A stretch of 64,000 bases of DNA, from positions 5,406,001 through 5,470,000 of the forward strand of contig NZ_CP084061.1 in NCBI RefSeq assembly GCF_020215665.1. Reading direction: 5' to 3'. The stretch's first letter is position 1, and each line of letters starts with the position of its first letter. The position numbers and the translations under genes are program-made. Origin of the DNA: Blautia parvula (GTDB lineage Bacteria; Bacillota; Clostridia; Lachnospirales; Lachnospiraceae). Of the stretch, positions 40,275 through 48,925 are shown piece after piece. The notes beneath the pieces were generated by a model. It was not told the origin of the DNA and searched no databases. It saw only the letters and a program-made list of their open reading frames with translations.

Positions 40275-41545
40275 GACAGATAACAACCGTATTTGCATAT
40301 ACCTTAAAAGAGGCTGCCAGAAAGAAAGCCTTCATTGTATCTACCTTGATCATTATGATCATGGTGCTGGCCCTGTGTCTGGCCCCCCGTATTATTTCCG
40401 CAGTGAAGGGCAGCGGGGAGGAAGAACAGACCGGTACGGAAAATTCCGCAGAACAGGCGGCTGTAAGCGATGACGCGGCCATCTGCTATCTGGTTGACCA
40501 GACAGGGATTTTTGAGAAGAATCTGGATACCCTGAAAAGTGTATATCCGGACAGGAATTTTAAGACAGCGGCAAAGGAAGAGGAGGAAGGTATCCGCAGC
40601 GATATCAGGGAGAATGAGAACAATTCTCTGATCTCCATTGAGGAGAAGGACGGTCTACCCTATATCCGTGTGGTGAATGCCAATTTCATGAAGGGCATAA
40701 GCTCCCAGAAAATATCGGATATCTGTAATAAAATATGGCAGAAGAATATCCTGGAGGAGAGCGGTGTTGACGGTGAAACCATAGCCAGGTCCACCATTTC
40801 CCTGCCATACACGGAGGAAGCAGCAGGTGATATGGATATTACCGGTTATATTCTGGGTCTTGCTGTGGTATTTATCATGTTTTTCGCAGTATATTATTAT
40901 GGATACGGCGTGGCTATGTCCGTGGCGTCTGAGAAGACATCACGTGTTATGGAGACCCTGGTCGTCTCTGCAAAGCCGTCCAGGATCCTGATCGGAAAAT
41001 GTCTGGCAATGGGTGTACTGGGACTTCTTCAGATGGTGGGGATCATTGTCTTTGCCCTTATATGTTATACCGCTTTTGTTCCTTCCAATTTTAACATAGG
41101 CGGAGTGCCCATTGATTTTTCAAGTATTACGCCGTTCACCCTGTTGATCTTACTGGTTTATTTTGTCCTCGGATATTCCCTGTACGCAGTGATGAACTCT
41201 GTGTGCGGCGCGGCTGTGAGCAAAGTGGAAGATTTGAATTCTGCCATGATGCCTGTGATGTTCATCAGCCTTGGAAGCTTTTATCTGGGGTATTTCACAG
41301 CTATTGCAGGAGGCGGAAGCAGCGGACTTACCAAGTTTGCCATGTACCTGCCGTTTTCCTCCCCCTTCTCTGTGCCGTTCACTCTTCTGACCGGAGGGAT
41401 GAAAGCCGGGGATCTGGCAGTCTCCATGGGACTTCTGCTCATCTTTATCCTTGTGATCGCAGCAGTGTCCATAAGAGTGTACAGCGCCTCCGTTCTGCAT
41501 TATGGGAACAAGTTGAAAATGAAAGAACTTTTGAAAATGAGATAA
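40271..41545 (+). CDS. ABC-2 type permease (NatB/YhaP-like)
   Basis: This 424-residue protein has a membrane helix near residues 20-42, an extracytoplasmic domain to about residue 185, then five or six membrane helices. That layout is typical of NatB-type ABC-2 permeases. The motif SEKTSRVMETLVVSAKPSRILIGKCL follows the second helix. It begins on the overlapping ATGA with the ATPase. It is the last gene of the XRE operon and is followed by a terminator. Confidence 0.91.
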   Translation: MRQITTVFAYTLKEAARKKAFIVSTLIIMIMVLALCLAPRIISAVKGSGEEEQTGTENSAEQAAVSDDAAICYLVDQTGIFEKNLDTLKSVYPDRNFKTAAKEEEEGIRSDIRENENNSLISIEEKDGLPYIRVVNANFMKGISSQKISDICNKIWQKNILEESGVDGETIARSTISLPYTEEAAGDMDITGYILGLAVVFIMFFAVYYYGYGVAMSVASEKTSRVMETLVVSAKPSRILIGKCLAMGVLGLLQMVGIIVFALICYTAFVPSNFNIGGVPIDFSSITPFTLLILLVYFVLGYSLYAVMNSVCGAAVSKVEDLNSAMMPVMFISLGSFYLGYFTAIAGGGSSGLTKFAMYLPFSSPFSVPFTLLTGGMKAGDLAVSMGLLLIFILVIAAVSIRVYSASVLHYGNKLKMKELLKMR

Positions 41546-41555
41546 AAGGATATGA

Positions 41556-41598
41556 TAAAAAAGAGGGAGCAGTCAAGATGGCTGTTCCCTCTTTTAAA
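41556..41598 (+). terminator. Terminator after the NatAB-like operon
   Basis: AAAAAAGAGGGA pairs with TCCCTCTTTTA around a loop of about 18 bases (with inner CAG/CTG pairing). The run of T follows directly. Confidence 0.85.
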
Positions 41599-41623
41599 AT
41601 AAAAGAGATGGTCAAAGATTATT

Positions 41624-41757
41624 GTAACTATTCAGCCAGCTGAATAGTTACGGGTATTCGCCCATTAAAAATCGCTTCGCGATGGGGCGAATACCTGCCG
41701 CCACTACTCTTTTGCACGGTCAGCGCAGTAAATGCGCTGACCTGACTGAACAGTTAC
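41624..41757. mobile_element. 134-bp MITE-like palindromic element
   Basis: The ends GTAACTATTCAGCCAG (41624-41639) and CTGACTGAACAGTTAC (41742-41757) are inverted repeats matching at 14 of 16 positions. The left end also forms its own perfect hairpin with CTGAATAGTTAC at 41640-41651. Inside are GGTATTCGCCC paired with GGGCGAATACC (enclosing ATCGC-TTC-GCGAT) and GGTCAGCGCA paired with TGCGCTGACC. ATTATT occurs just outside both ends. There is no ORF. It lies between convergent genes, directly against the nagB stop. A small non-autonomous transposable element is the best reading. Confidence 0.7.
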
Positions 41758-41760
41758 AGA

Positions 41761-42489
41761 TTATTTTACTTTGGAAAGTGCTGCATTGTCGGCAACGATG
41801 GTCACATCCGGGTGAAGCTGCAGAATGGATGCAGGAACCTGAGGTGTGATAGGTCCATTGATGATCTTGTTCAGGATTTCCGCTTTGTCCTCACCGCTTA
41901 CCACAACAAGGATCTTCTTTGCGCTCATGATGGTGCCGATCCCCATGGTGTAAGCCTGTCTCGGTACGTCGGATTCTTTTTCAAAGAAACGCTTATTGGC
42001 CTGGATGGTGCTCTCTGTCAGGTCAACACAATGTGTGATCTTCGGGAAGTCCTCTGCTGGCTCGTTGAAGCCGATGTGTCCGTTATGGCCAAGGCCCAGA
42101 AGCTGCAGGTCAATACCGCCTAAGTCACGGATGATCTGCTCATACATCTGGCAGGCCTGGTCACTGTTCTCCTGCAGTCCGTCCGGCACGAAGGTGTGGT
42201 CCTTGCGGATATTTACATGGTCGAACAGGTTTGTGTTCATGAAGTAACGGTAGCTCTGGTCATTTTCCGGGCTTAAGCCTCTGTATTCATCGAGATTGCA
42301 GGAGGAAAGTGTGGAGAAGTCCAAATCTCCGTTTTTATACCATTCCACCAGGTTCTTATATGTGCCCACCGGTGTTGATCCGGTAGCCAGACCGAGAACG
42401 CAGTCAGGTTTTAATACAATCTGAGCAGCAATGATGTGTGCTGCCTTTTTGCTCATTTCATCGTAGTCTTTTGTTCTGTAGATTTTCAT
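41761..42489 (-). CDS. nagB: Glucosamine-6-phosphate deaminase NagB
   Basis: This 242-residue enzyme converts glucosamine-6-phosphate to fructose-6-phosphate and ammonia, the last step of amino-sugar use. It starts at ATG 42489 behind AAGGAG; a frame opening 30 bases upstream has no better site. Motifs are GLATGSTPVGTY, SCNLDEYRGL, LGLGHNGHIGFNEP and the lid region. nagA is not next to it. An AraC regulator lies upstream on the same strand, and an amino-sugar nucleotide operon beyond it. Confidence 0.96.
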   Translation of the reverse strand: MKIYRTKDYDEMSKKAAHIIAAQIVLKPDCVLGLATGSTPVGTYKNLVEWYKNGDLDFSTLSSCNLDEYRGLSPENDQSYRYFMNTNLFDHVNIRKDHTFVPDGLQENSDQACQMYEQIIRDLGGIDLQLLGLGHNGHIGFNEPAEDFPKITHCVDLTESTIQANKRFFEKESDVPRQAYTMGIGTIMSAKKILVVVSGEDKAEILNKIINGPITPQVPASILQLHPDVTIVADNAALSKVK

Positions 42490-42597
42490 AACACATTCTC
42501 CTTTATTGCGAGCCCCCATTGAACCGTGCTCTTTTTCTTCATTATAATATGAATAGTCTTGTAAAACAATGATAAAATTCTGAAAGAAGTTTCAGAA

Positions 42598-43494
42598 TTA
42601 TGGCCTTTCGGCAAGCAGCTTGATGGATGAGGCATATTCGGAAGGGGTCATGCCTGCAAGCTTTTTAAACTGCCTGGAAAAATAATGGATGGAAGTATAG
42701 CCGAGAAAGTCTGATATCTGGGTGAAATTGTGATGGTTCTCCCGTATGAGCTGTTTGGCCAGCTCGATTTTAAGCCGTGAGAAATATTCAATGACACCGC
42801 ACTGGTTCTGCTCCCGGAAAAGTTTTTGAAGCTGGGAACGCCCGATGAGGTTTGCCCTGCAGATCTCGTCAATGGTCAGATGTTCGCGGATATGTTCTTC
42901 CAGGTAAGTGGTGATCCGCTTATAAATGATGGCATCGTTTTTCTGCTTGATGGATTTGACAACAGCAGGCGCTGTGCTGCGGCCTTTCATCTGCTCTCTC
43001 ACAAGGTGTATGAGGAGCTGCTCCAGATAAAGCTTGATGAGCTGTTCTGAACCGAATGCAGCTTCCGGGAGCCGCTCCATATGTGTGGTATACGGGTCAT
43101 CAAGCGGTGTGGCGATGCATCGTCTTGCCTCATAGATGATCTGGGCCATGAGATAGCGGGCTGTCTCACTGATATCTGTGATCAGCTCCTCAAAATACTG
43201 CATAGCCGGAGAGTTACATTCAAATGAAATGACCACCAGATTTGGCGCGATCCGGCCATTGGCCTTCAGACTGTGGAATTCATTTGGTTTGTGGAAAGCG
43301 ATCTGTCCCCTTTTCAGTGTGTGGGGCCGGTCACCTGCCATGATATCTACCTCTCCTTTGTCAACGCAGAGAAATTCCCAGAAATTATGGGATTCACCGG
43401 GAAAGCTAAAGTCACTCATATATTCAAAATAGTGTATGGTGACAACTTTGGAGATACTGATATCTTCTCTTAATTCAAGACTTTCAAACGGCAT
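42598..43494 (-). CDS. AraC-family transcriptional regulator
   Basis: This 298-residue regulator starts at ATG 43494 behind GGAGG; the longer frame from 43548 lacks a site. Residues about 20-150 form a cupin sensor domain (HNFWEFLCVDKGEVDI, LKRGQIAFHKPNEFHSL). The last ~100 residues are two helix-turn-helices (LTIDEICRANLIGRSQLQKLFRE, QISDFLGYTSIHYFSRQFKKLAGMTP, split by a short linker). It lies between nagB and the NahK-like operon, so an amino sugar or host-glycan fragment is a reasonable guess for its ligand. Confidence 0.92.
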   Translation of the reverse strand: MPFESLELREDISISKVVTIHYFEYMSDFSFPGESHNFWEFLCVDKGEVDIMAGDRPHTLKRGQIAFHKPNEFHSLKANGRIAPNLVVISFECNSPAMQYFEELITDISETARYLMAQIIYEARRCIATPLDDPYTTHMERLPEAAFGSEQLIKLYLEQLLIHLVREQMKGRSTAPAVVKSIKQKNDAIIYKRITTYLEEHIREHLTIDEICRANLIGRSQLQKLFREQNQCGVIEYFSRLKIELAKQLIRENHHNFTQISDFLGYTSIHYFSRQFKKLAGMTPSEYASSIKLLAERP

Positions 43495-43987
43495 AAGACA
43501 CCTCCATAGCATGAATACATTATAAAACAACTTTTTCAGAAAAACCATACAGTTTCGTCAGTTGGACTATTACGGAAAAAAAACAGCAAGAAATGCAGGG
43601 GGTGCTGTCTGTAATCAGAAATATCACCAGGTCAAAACAAAAACCGCATTTGTACAATCAGATTGCATTTCCAGTAAAAATATTATGTCTGCCTGTAGGA
43701 TATAACTTGTCAAATTTAGATGCGCTTACTCTATTTATAGTGTTATATGCATAAAAAAATCGTCAAAAATTGTAGATTTCTGCAGAAAAATATAATTTAA
43801 GAATTTATTAAGATAAATAACATATCAAATTGTGTAAAGAACAATCGTACAAATATGGTATACTGAAAAAGTGTATCTTTCCATTGCTTTTACATGTGGT
43901 GAAAAAAAAGGATGTGTAGTATAATGGGTAACAGGCAGGAACAAAGAGATAACCTGCATCCGGAAAATGCATTCGTAAGGAGGAGCA
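43495..43987. other. AT-rich divergent intergenic region
   Basis: These 493 bases separate the AraC gene (minus strand) from the nucleotidyltransferase operon (plus strand). No gene is seen. Possible plus-strand -10 boxes are TATACT at about 43859 and TATAAT at 43920-43925, both with weak -35 boxes, so an activator may be needed. No clear terminator, riboswitch or repeat was found. Confidence 0.5.
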
Positions 43988-44917
43988 ATGAAGATGAAAG
44001 AACCGGTATTAGTAGTTATGGCAGCAGGGATGGGAAGCCGTTACGGCGGCTTGAAACAGATTGACCCCATTGACGAACAGGGGCATATCATTATGGATTT
44101 TTCCATCTATGACGCAGTGAAGGCAGGATTTAAAAAGGTAGTATTTATAATAAAGAGAGCCAATGAGAAGGATTTCCGTGAGGCGATCGGTGACCGTCTG
44201 AGCAGACATATCCAGGTGGAATATGTATTCCAGGAGCTGGAGAATATTCCGGAGGGATTTTCAGTGCCCGAGGGCAGGGTAAAACCCTGGGGAACCGGAC
44301 ACGCGGTACTTAGCTGTATGGACGTGGTGGATGCGCCTTTTGCAGTCATCAACGCAGATGATTACTACGGTGCCCATGCCTTTCGGATGATCTATGATTA
44401 CCTGACCACACATGAGGACAATGACAAATACCGTTATACCATGGTTGGCTATGTGCTGGAGAATACTCTCACGGAGAACGGACACGTGGCAAGAGGCGTC
44501 TGCGAAACAGACGAAAACCATTATCTTGTGGGAATCCATGAGAGGACCCATATTGAGAAGCGGCCGGATGGAGCGGCTTACACAGAGGATGAAGGCAGAA
44601 CATGGACAGAGATTCCAAAGGGAAGCACGGTTTCCATGAATATGTGGGGCTTTACAGCCAGCATACTGAAAGAGCTTGGAGACAGATTCCCCCTGTTCCT
44701 TGAGAAAAACCTGCAGAGCAATCCCATGAAGTGTGAGTATTTCCTGCCCTCAGTGGTAGGTGAGCTGCTGGCAGAAGACAAGGCTACAGTGGAAGTCCTC
44801 AAATCCATGGATAAATGGTACGGTGTTACATATAAAGAGGATAAGCCGGTGGTAGTTGCTGCCATCAGAACATTAAAAGAAAGCGGCCTCTATCCGGAGA
44901 AACTTTGGGAGGAATAA
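43988..44917 (+). CDS. Sugar-phosphate nucleotidyltransferase
   Basis: This 309-residue protein starts at ATG 43988 (a second ATG lies at 43994) behind AGGAGG. It has the nucleotidyltransferase signature VVMAAGMGSRYGGLKQIDPI, GTGHAVL and NADDYYG. It resembles UTP-hexose-1-phosphate uridylyltransferases. The next genes encode a NahK-like kinase and GalE, so the likely role is making UDP-HexNAc from HexNAc-1-phosphate. That role is inferred from context; the enzyme class is clear. Confidence 0.88.
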   Translation: MKMKEPVLVVMAAGMGSRYGGLKQIDPIDEQGHIIMDFSIYDAVKAGFKKVVFIIKRANEKDFREAIGDRLSRHIQVEYVFQELENIPEGFSVPEGRVKPWGTGHAVLSCMDVVDAPFAVINADDYYGAHAFRMIYDYLTTHEDNDKYRYTMVGYVLENTLTENGHVARGVCETDENHYLVGIHERTHIEKRPDGAAYTEDEGRTWTEIPKGSTVSMNMWGFTASILKELGDRFPLFLEKNLQSNPMKCEYFLPSVVGELLAEDKATVEVLKSMDKWYGVTYKEDKPVVVAAIRTLKESGLYPEKLWEE

Positions 44918-44920
44918 CAA

Positions 44921-46027
44921 GTGAGCGGCGAGGAACTGATACGCAGAGAGGTAATTGAGAACTTTGCATTTCCGGGAAAGCTGGTGGAGGAGATTCCATA
45001 CGGCAGCGGACATATAAATGATACCTTCCGTCTGGTATGTGAGACGGAGCAGGGCAGGAGGAGATATATCCTCCAGAGGATGAATAAGAGTATTTTCCAC
45101 AAACCTGTGGAGCTGATGGAGAATATTGTGGGTGTCACATCCTGGCTCAGGAAGAAGATCCTGGCAAATGGCGGAGATGCCGACAGGGAGACCCTGAACA
45201 TTATCCATGCCAGGGACGGAAGGCCTTATTATGTGGACTGTGCCGGTGATTACTGGAGAGCGTATCTGTTCATCGAGGGCGCAAGCTGTTATGACAAGGT
45301 GGAGAACAAAGAAGATTTCTACCAGAGTGCAGTTGCTTTCGGGCATTTCCAGGGAATGCTGTCGGATTATCCGGCAGAGACTCTGCACGAGACGATCGTA
45401 AATTTCCACAACACGGCAAGCAGGCTTGAAGATTTTAAGGCAGCCGTGGAGCGCGATACCTGTGGTTACGCCGGCAGCGTGCAGAGGGAGATCCGGTTTG
45501 TGCTGGAGCGGGAGAACCTGGCCCATGTGCTGGGGGAGCTGCAGGCTGAGAAGAAGCTGCCCCTTCGGGTGACCCACAATGATACAAAGCTCAACAATAT
45601 TATGATAGATGATAAGACAGGCAGGGCAATCTGTGTCATTGACCTGGATACGGTAATGCCGGGACTGGCAGTCAATGATTTCGGGGATTCCATCCGTTTC
45701 GGCGCCAGCACTGCGGATGAGGATGAGAGGGATTTGTCCAAAGTCTCATGTGACATGGAATTGTTTGAGCTGTATACAAAGGGATTTGTGGAGGGCTGCG
45801 CAGGCAGCCTGACAGATAAGGAGCTGGACATGCTGCCCATAGGCGCCATGGTTATGACATATGAATGCGGAATGCGTTTTCTGGCCGATTATCTGGACGG
45901 GGATATCTATTTCAAGACGCACCGGGAGGGCCATAATCTTGACCGGTGCCGTACACAGTTCAAGCTGGTTGCGGATATGGAGAAAAAGCTCTCAGCCATG
46001 AACGCCATTGTAGATAAATACAGGTAG
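44921..46027 (+). CDS. N-acetylhexosamine 1-kinase (NahK/LnpB-like)
   Basis: This 368-residue kinase has the aminoglycoside-phosphotransferase fold. Motifs are YGSGHINDTF, the catalytic loop THNDTKLNNIMID and metal-binding CVIDLDTVMPG. It closely resembles bifidobacterial NahK (LnpB), which phosphorylates GlcNAc and GalNAc at C1 in the use of mucin and milk sugars. The start is GTG 44921, three bases after the previous stop. The neighbours supply the nucleotidyl transfer and epimerase steps. Lacto-N-biose phosphorylase, the usual first enzyme, is not seen here. Confidence 0.9.
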   Translation: MSGEELIRREVIENFAFPGKLVEEIPYGSGHINDTFRLVCETEQGRRRYILQRMNKSIFHKPVELMENIVGVTSWLRKKILANGGDADRETLNIIHARDGRPYYVDCAGDYWRAYLFIEGASCYDKVENKEDFYQSAVAFGHFQGMLSDYPAETLHETIVNFHNTASRLEDFKAAVERDTCGYAGSVQREIRFVLERENLAHVLGELQAEKKLPLRVTHNDTKLNNIMIDDKTGRAICVIDLDTVMPGLAVNDFGDSIRFGASTADEDERDLSKVSCDMELFELYTKGFVEGCAGSLTDKELDMLPIGAMVMTYECGMRFLADYLDGDIYFKTHREGHNLDRCRTQFKLVADMEKKLSAMNAIVDKYR

Positions 46028-46125
46028 AGAAAAATTTTCCTTTTCTTTTCAGGAAAAAAGTGTTAAAGTAGTTATGAACAGAAAATATGTTTTAAAACAG
46101 GATAGTTAGAAGGAGGAGTTGTAAA

Positions 46126-47142
46126 ATGGCAATTTTAGTGACAGGCGGTGCTGGTTACATCGGAAGCCATACGGTAGTGGAACTGCAGACTGCAGGATAT
46201 GATGTAGTGGTACTGGACAACCTCAGTAACTCCAGTGAGAAATCTTTACAGAGAGTGGAGAAGATCACAGGCAAACCGGTTACCTTTTATAAGGCAGACA
46301 TTCTTGACAGGGATGCGCTGAATGCTGTTTTCGAGAAAGAGAGCATTGATTCCTGTATCCATTTTGCAGGGCTGAAGGCTGTAGGGGAATCTGTACAGAA
46401 ACCCTGGGAATATTATGAGAATAATATTGCAGGAACCCTGACTTTGGTGGATGTCATGAGAAAACATGGCGTAAAAAATATCATTTTCTCATCCTCCGCA
46501 ACCGTATATGGGGACCCGGCTTTTGTGCCTATCACAGAAGAGTGTCCGAAGGGACAGTGCACAAACCCTTATGGCTGGACTAAATCCATGCTGGAGCAGA
46601 TCTTAATGGATATCCAGAAAGCTGATCCGGAATGGAATGTAGTGCTTCTGCGTTACTTCAACCCGATCGGAGCCCATAAGAGCGGCATGATTGGAGAGAA
46701 CCCCAACGGAATTCCTAACAACCTGATGCCATATATCACACAGGTAGCTGTGGGTAAATTAAAAGAGCTGGGCGTATTCGGCAATGACTATGACACTCCG
46801 GACGGAACCGGCGTGCGCGATTACATACATGTGGTAGACCTGGCAAAGGGCCATGTGAAAGCCCTGAAGAAGATTGAGGAGAAAGCAGGCCTGAAGGTTT
46901 ACAATCTGGGAACCGGCATCGGCTACAGTGTTCTCGACATTGTAAAAAACTTTGAGGAAGCAACCGGCGTAAAAATCCCCTATGTGATCAAAGACCGCCG
47001 TGCAGGCGATATTGCCACCTGCTATTCCAGCGCAGAGAAAGCGGAAAAAGAACTGGGATGGAAAGCGGAATTCGGGATCAAGGAAATGTGTGCGGATTCC
47101 TGGAAATGGCAGTCAAACAATCCGAATGGTTATGAGGAATAA
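46126..47142 (+). CDS. galE: UDP-glucose 4-epimerase GalE
   Basis: This 338-residue SDR enzyme interconverts UDP-Glc and UDP-Gal, and in many relatives also UDP-GlcNAc and UDP-GalNAc. The NAD-binding motif [10 protein letters not shown] is at the N-terminus, and the catalytic residues lie in [10 protein letters not shown] and YGWTK (YxxxK). The start at ATG 46126 follows AGGAGG. A weak promoter (TTAAAG, 17 bases, TATGTT at 46086-46091) lies in the 98-base gap after the kinase gene. Its place makes it the final step of the amino-sugar salvage route. Confidence 0.95.
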   Translation: MAILVTGGAGYIGSHTVVELQTAGYDVVVLDNLSNSSEKSLQRVEKITGKPVTFYKADILDRDALNAVFEKESIDSCIHFAGLKAVGESVQKPWEYYENNIAGTLTLVDVMRKHGVKNIIFSSSATVYGDPAFVPITEECPKGQCTNPYGWTKSMLEQILMDIQKADPEWNVVLLRYFNPIGAHKSGMIGENPNGIPNNLMPYITQVAVGKLKELGVFGNDYDTPDGTGVRDYIHVVDLAKGHVKALKKIEEKAGLKVYNLGTGIGYSVLDIVKNFEEATGVKIPYVIKDRRAGDIATCYSSAEKAEKELGWKAEFGIKEMCADSWKWQSNNPNGYEE

Positions 47143-47159
47143 AAAATAAGATTTTGTAT

Positions 47160-47199
47160 AAAAACAGCACCCTATGCAGAATATGGGGTGCTGTTTTAT
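47160..47199. terminator. Terminator between galE and the DUF1846 gene
   Basis: AAAACAGCACCC pairs with GGGGTGCTGTTTT around a short loop. The genes converge here, and the stem has A and T runs on both sides. Confidence 0.88.
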
Positions 47200-47207
47200 G
47201 CTTGGTT

Positions 47208-48683
47208 TTAATATAATCTTTTGTGTTCGTAGACCGGTTCACAGGTAAGCTGCACAGACAGCTTCTGGAAAATAGTCCTGTCCACAGCGGAGAGCATCAC
47301 AGAGGAATGTACCTGGCATCCTTTCAGCTTTGGAAGCTGTTCCAGTGCTTTCTTAGCCACATCGCTGGTTGCGGCGGAGCTTGAAAGGGCGATGAGCACC
47401 TCATCTGTGTGCAGGCGCGGATTCTTGCTTCCGAGATAGGCTGTCTTCAGCTTCTGGATAGGCTCAATGGAGGCCGGGGAAATAACATGGGTCTCATGGG
47501 GTATCTCTGCCAGCTCCTTTAAGGTATTGAGCAGCAGTGCAGCGGATGCGCCCAGAAGATCGGAGGTCTTGCCTGTGATGATGCGGCCGTCCGAAAGTTC
47601 AAGAGCCGCAGCCGGGGCACCGGTCACCTCTGCCCTGAGAAGCGCTGCACTGGTGGTTCTGCGGTCTTCCGTGGAGATATGTGCCTGCTTCATCAAAAGT
47701 TCCAGTTTGAAGACCTCCTCCTGTGTGCGGGTCCCTTCAGCCTGGCCGTCAATGGCCTGATAATAACGGCGGATGATCTCCTGTTTGGAGGCTTCCCTGC
47801 AGGCTTCATCGTCAATGATACAGTTTCCTGCCATATTGACACCCATATCGGTTGGGGACTGGTATGGGCACTGTCCGAAGATGCGCTCGAAGATTGCACT
47901 CAGCACAGGGAAAATCTCCACATCACGGTTATAGTTTACCGTAGTTTCGCCGTAAGCGTCCAGATGGAAGGGGTCGATCATATTTACGTCATTCAAATCT
48001 GCGGTCGCCGCTTCGTATGCCAGGTTTACCGGATGCTTCAGCGGGATATTCCAGATCGGGAAAGTCTCGAATTTTGCATAGCCTGCATGGATCCCTCTTT
48101 TGTGCTCGTGGTAGAGCTGGGACAGACAGGTGGCCATTTTTCCGCTTCCGGGACCTGGTGCTGTGACAACCACAAGGGGTCTGGTGGTTTCGATGTATTG
48201 GTTTTTGCCGTAGCCTTCATCGCTCACGATGAGGGGAATATTGCTGGGGTATCCTTCTATGGGATAGTGCAGATAAACTTTGATGCCCAGTTTTTCCAGC
48301 TTGTCTTTGTATTTATTGGCGCTGTTCTGCCCGGAATACTGGGTGATGACAACGCTTCCCACATAAAATCCTCTGCCTCTGAAGGCGTCTATCAGGCGGA
48401 GCACATCAATATCATAAGTAATGCCTAAATCCCCGCGGACTTTATTTTTCTCAATATCACCGGCGCTGATAACAATAACGATCTCTGCGTGGTCGCTGAG
48501 CTGCATCAGCATGCGAAGCTTACTGTCAGGGGCAAAGCCGGGCAGAACCCTGGATGCGTGGTAGTCGTCAAAAAGCTTTCCGCCGAATTCCAGATACAGT
48601 TTGTTGTCAAACTGATTGATCCGCTGGCGGATGTGTTCTGACTGCATGGACAAATATTTGTCATTATCAAATCCGATTTTCAT
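47208..48683 (-). CDS. DUF1846 domain protein
   Basis: This 491-residue protein begins MKIGFDNDKYLSMQSEHI and contains YLEFGGKLFDDYHASRVLPGF and TAPGPGSGKMATCLSQLYHE, the hallmarks of the DUF1846 family. The GPGSGKM segment resembles a nucleotide-binding loop. The family is common in Firmicutes and some structures are known, but the function is not established. It starts at ATG 48683 with only a weak ribosome site (GAGG, eleven-base gap). Its promoter region is shared with divergent ftsH. Confidence 0.93.
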   Translation of the reverse strand: MKIGFDNDKYLSMQSEHIRQRINQFDNKLYLEFGGKLFDDYHASRVLPGFAPDSKLRMLMQLSDHAEIVIVISAGDIEKNKVRGDLGITYDIDVLRLIDAFRGRGFYVGSVVITQYSGQNSANKYKDKLEKLGIKVYLHYPIEGYPSNIPLIVSDEGYGKNQYIETTRPLVVVTAPGPGSGKMATCLSQLYHEHKRGIHAGYAKFETFPIWNIPLKHPVNLAYEAATADLNDVNMIDPFHLDAYGETTVNYNRDVEIFPVLSAIFERIFGQCPYQSPTDMGVNMAGNCIIDDEACREASKQEIIRRYYQAIDGQAEGTRTQEEVFKLELLMKQAHISTEDRRTTSAALLRAEVTGAPAAALELSDGRIITGKTSDLLGASAALLLNTLKELAEIPHETHVISPASIEPIQKLKTAYLGSKNPRLHTDEVLIALSSSAATSDVAKKALEQLPKLKGCQVHSSVMLSAVDRTIFQKLSVQLTCEPVYEHKRLY

Positions 48684-48869
48684 TTTTTTCTATGCCTCTA
48701 TTCTACAAAATATTGGGGTATGTGATGTCGCCTTCCATAGTATACTACAAAAGATAGAGGAAATTCCAGTAGCTAAGGGAAAAATATATCATTTTGTTCA
48801 GATTACACAGAATAACAGGGAAATTAACAAAAGTTTTATAAATGTGTCAGCTTTTTCATAATCTTCTTA

Positions 48870-48898
48870 TTGATTTATCAAGTCCCAATCCGTATAAT
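48870..48898 (+). promoter_or_regulatory. ftsH promoter
   Basis: TTGATT (48870-48875), a 17-base spacer and TATAAT (48893-48898) lie 28 bases upstream of the ftsH start codon. This is a strong vegetative promoter. Confidence 0.8.
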
Positions 48899-48925
48899 AG
48901 AAGAGATAATAATAGGAGGAAAGAG

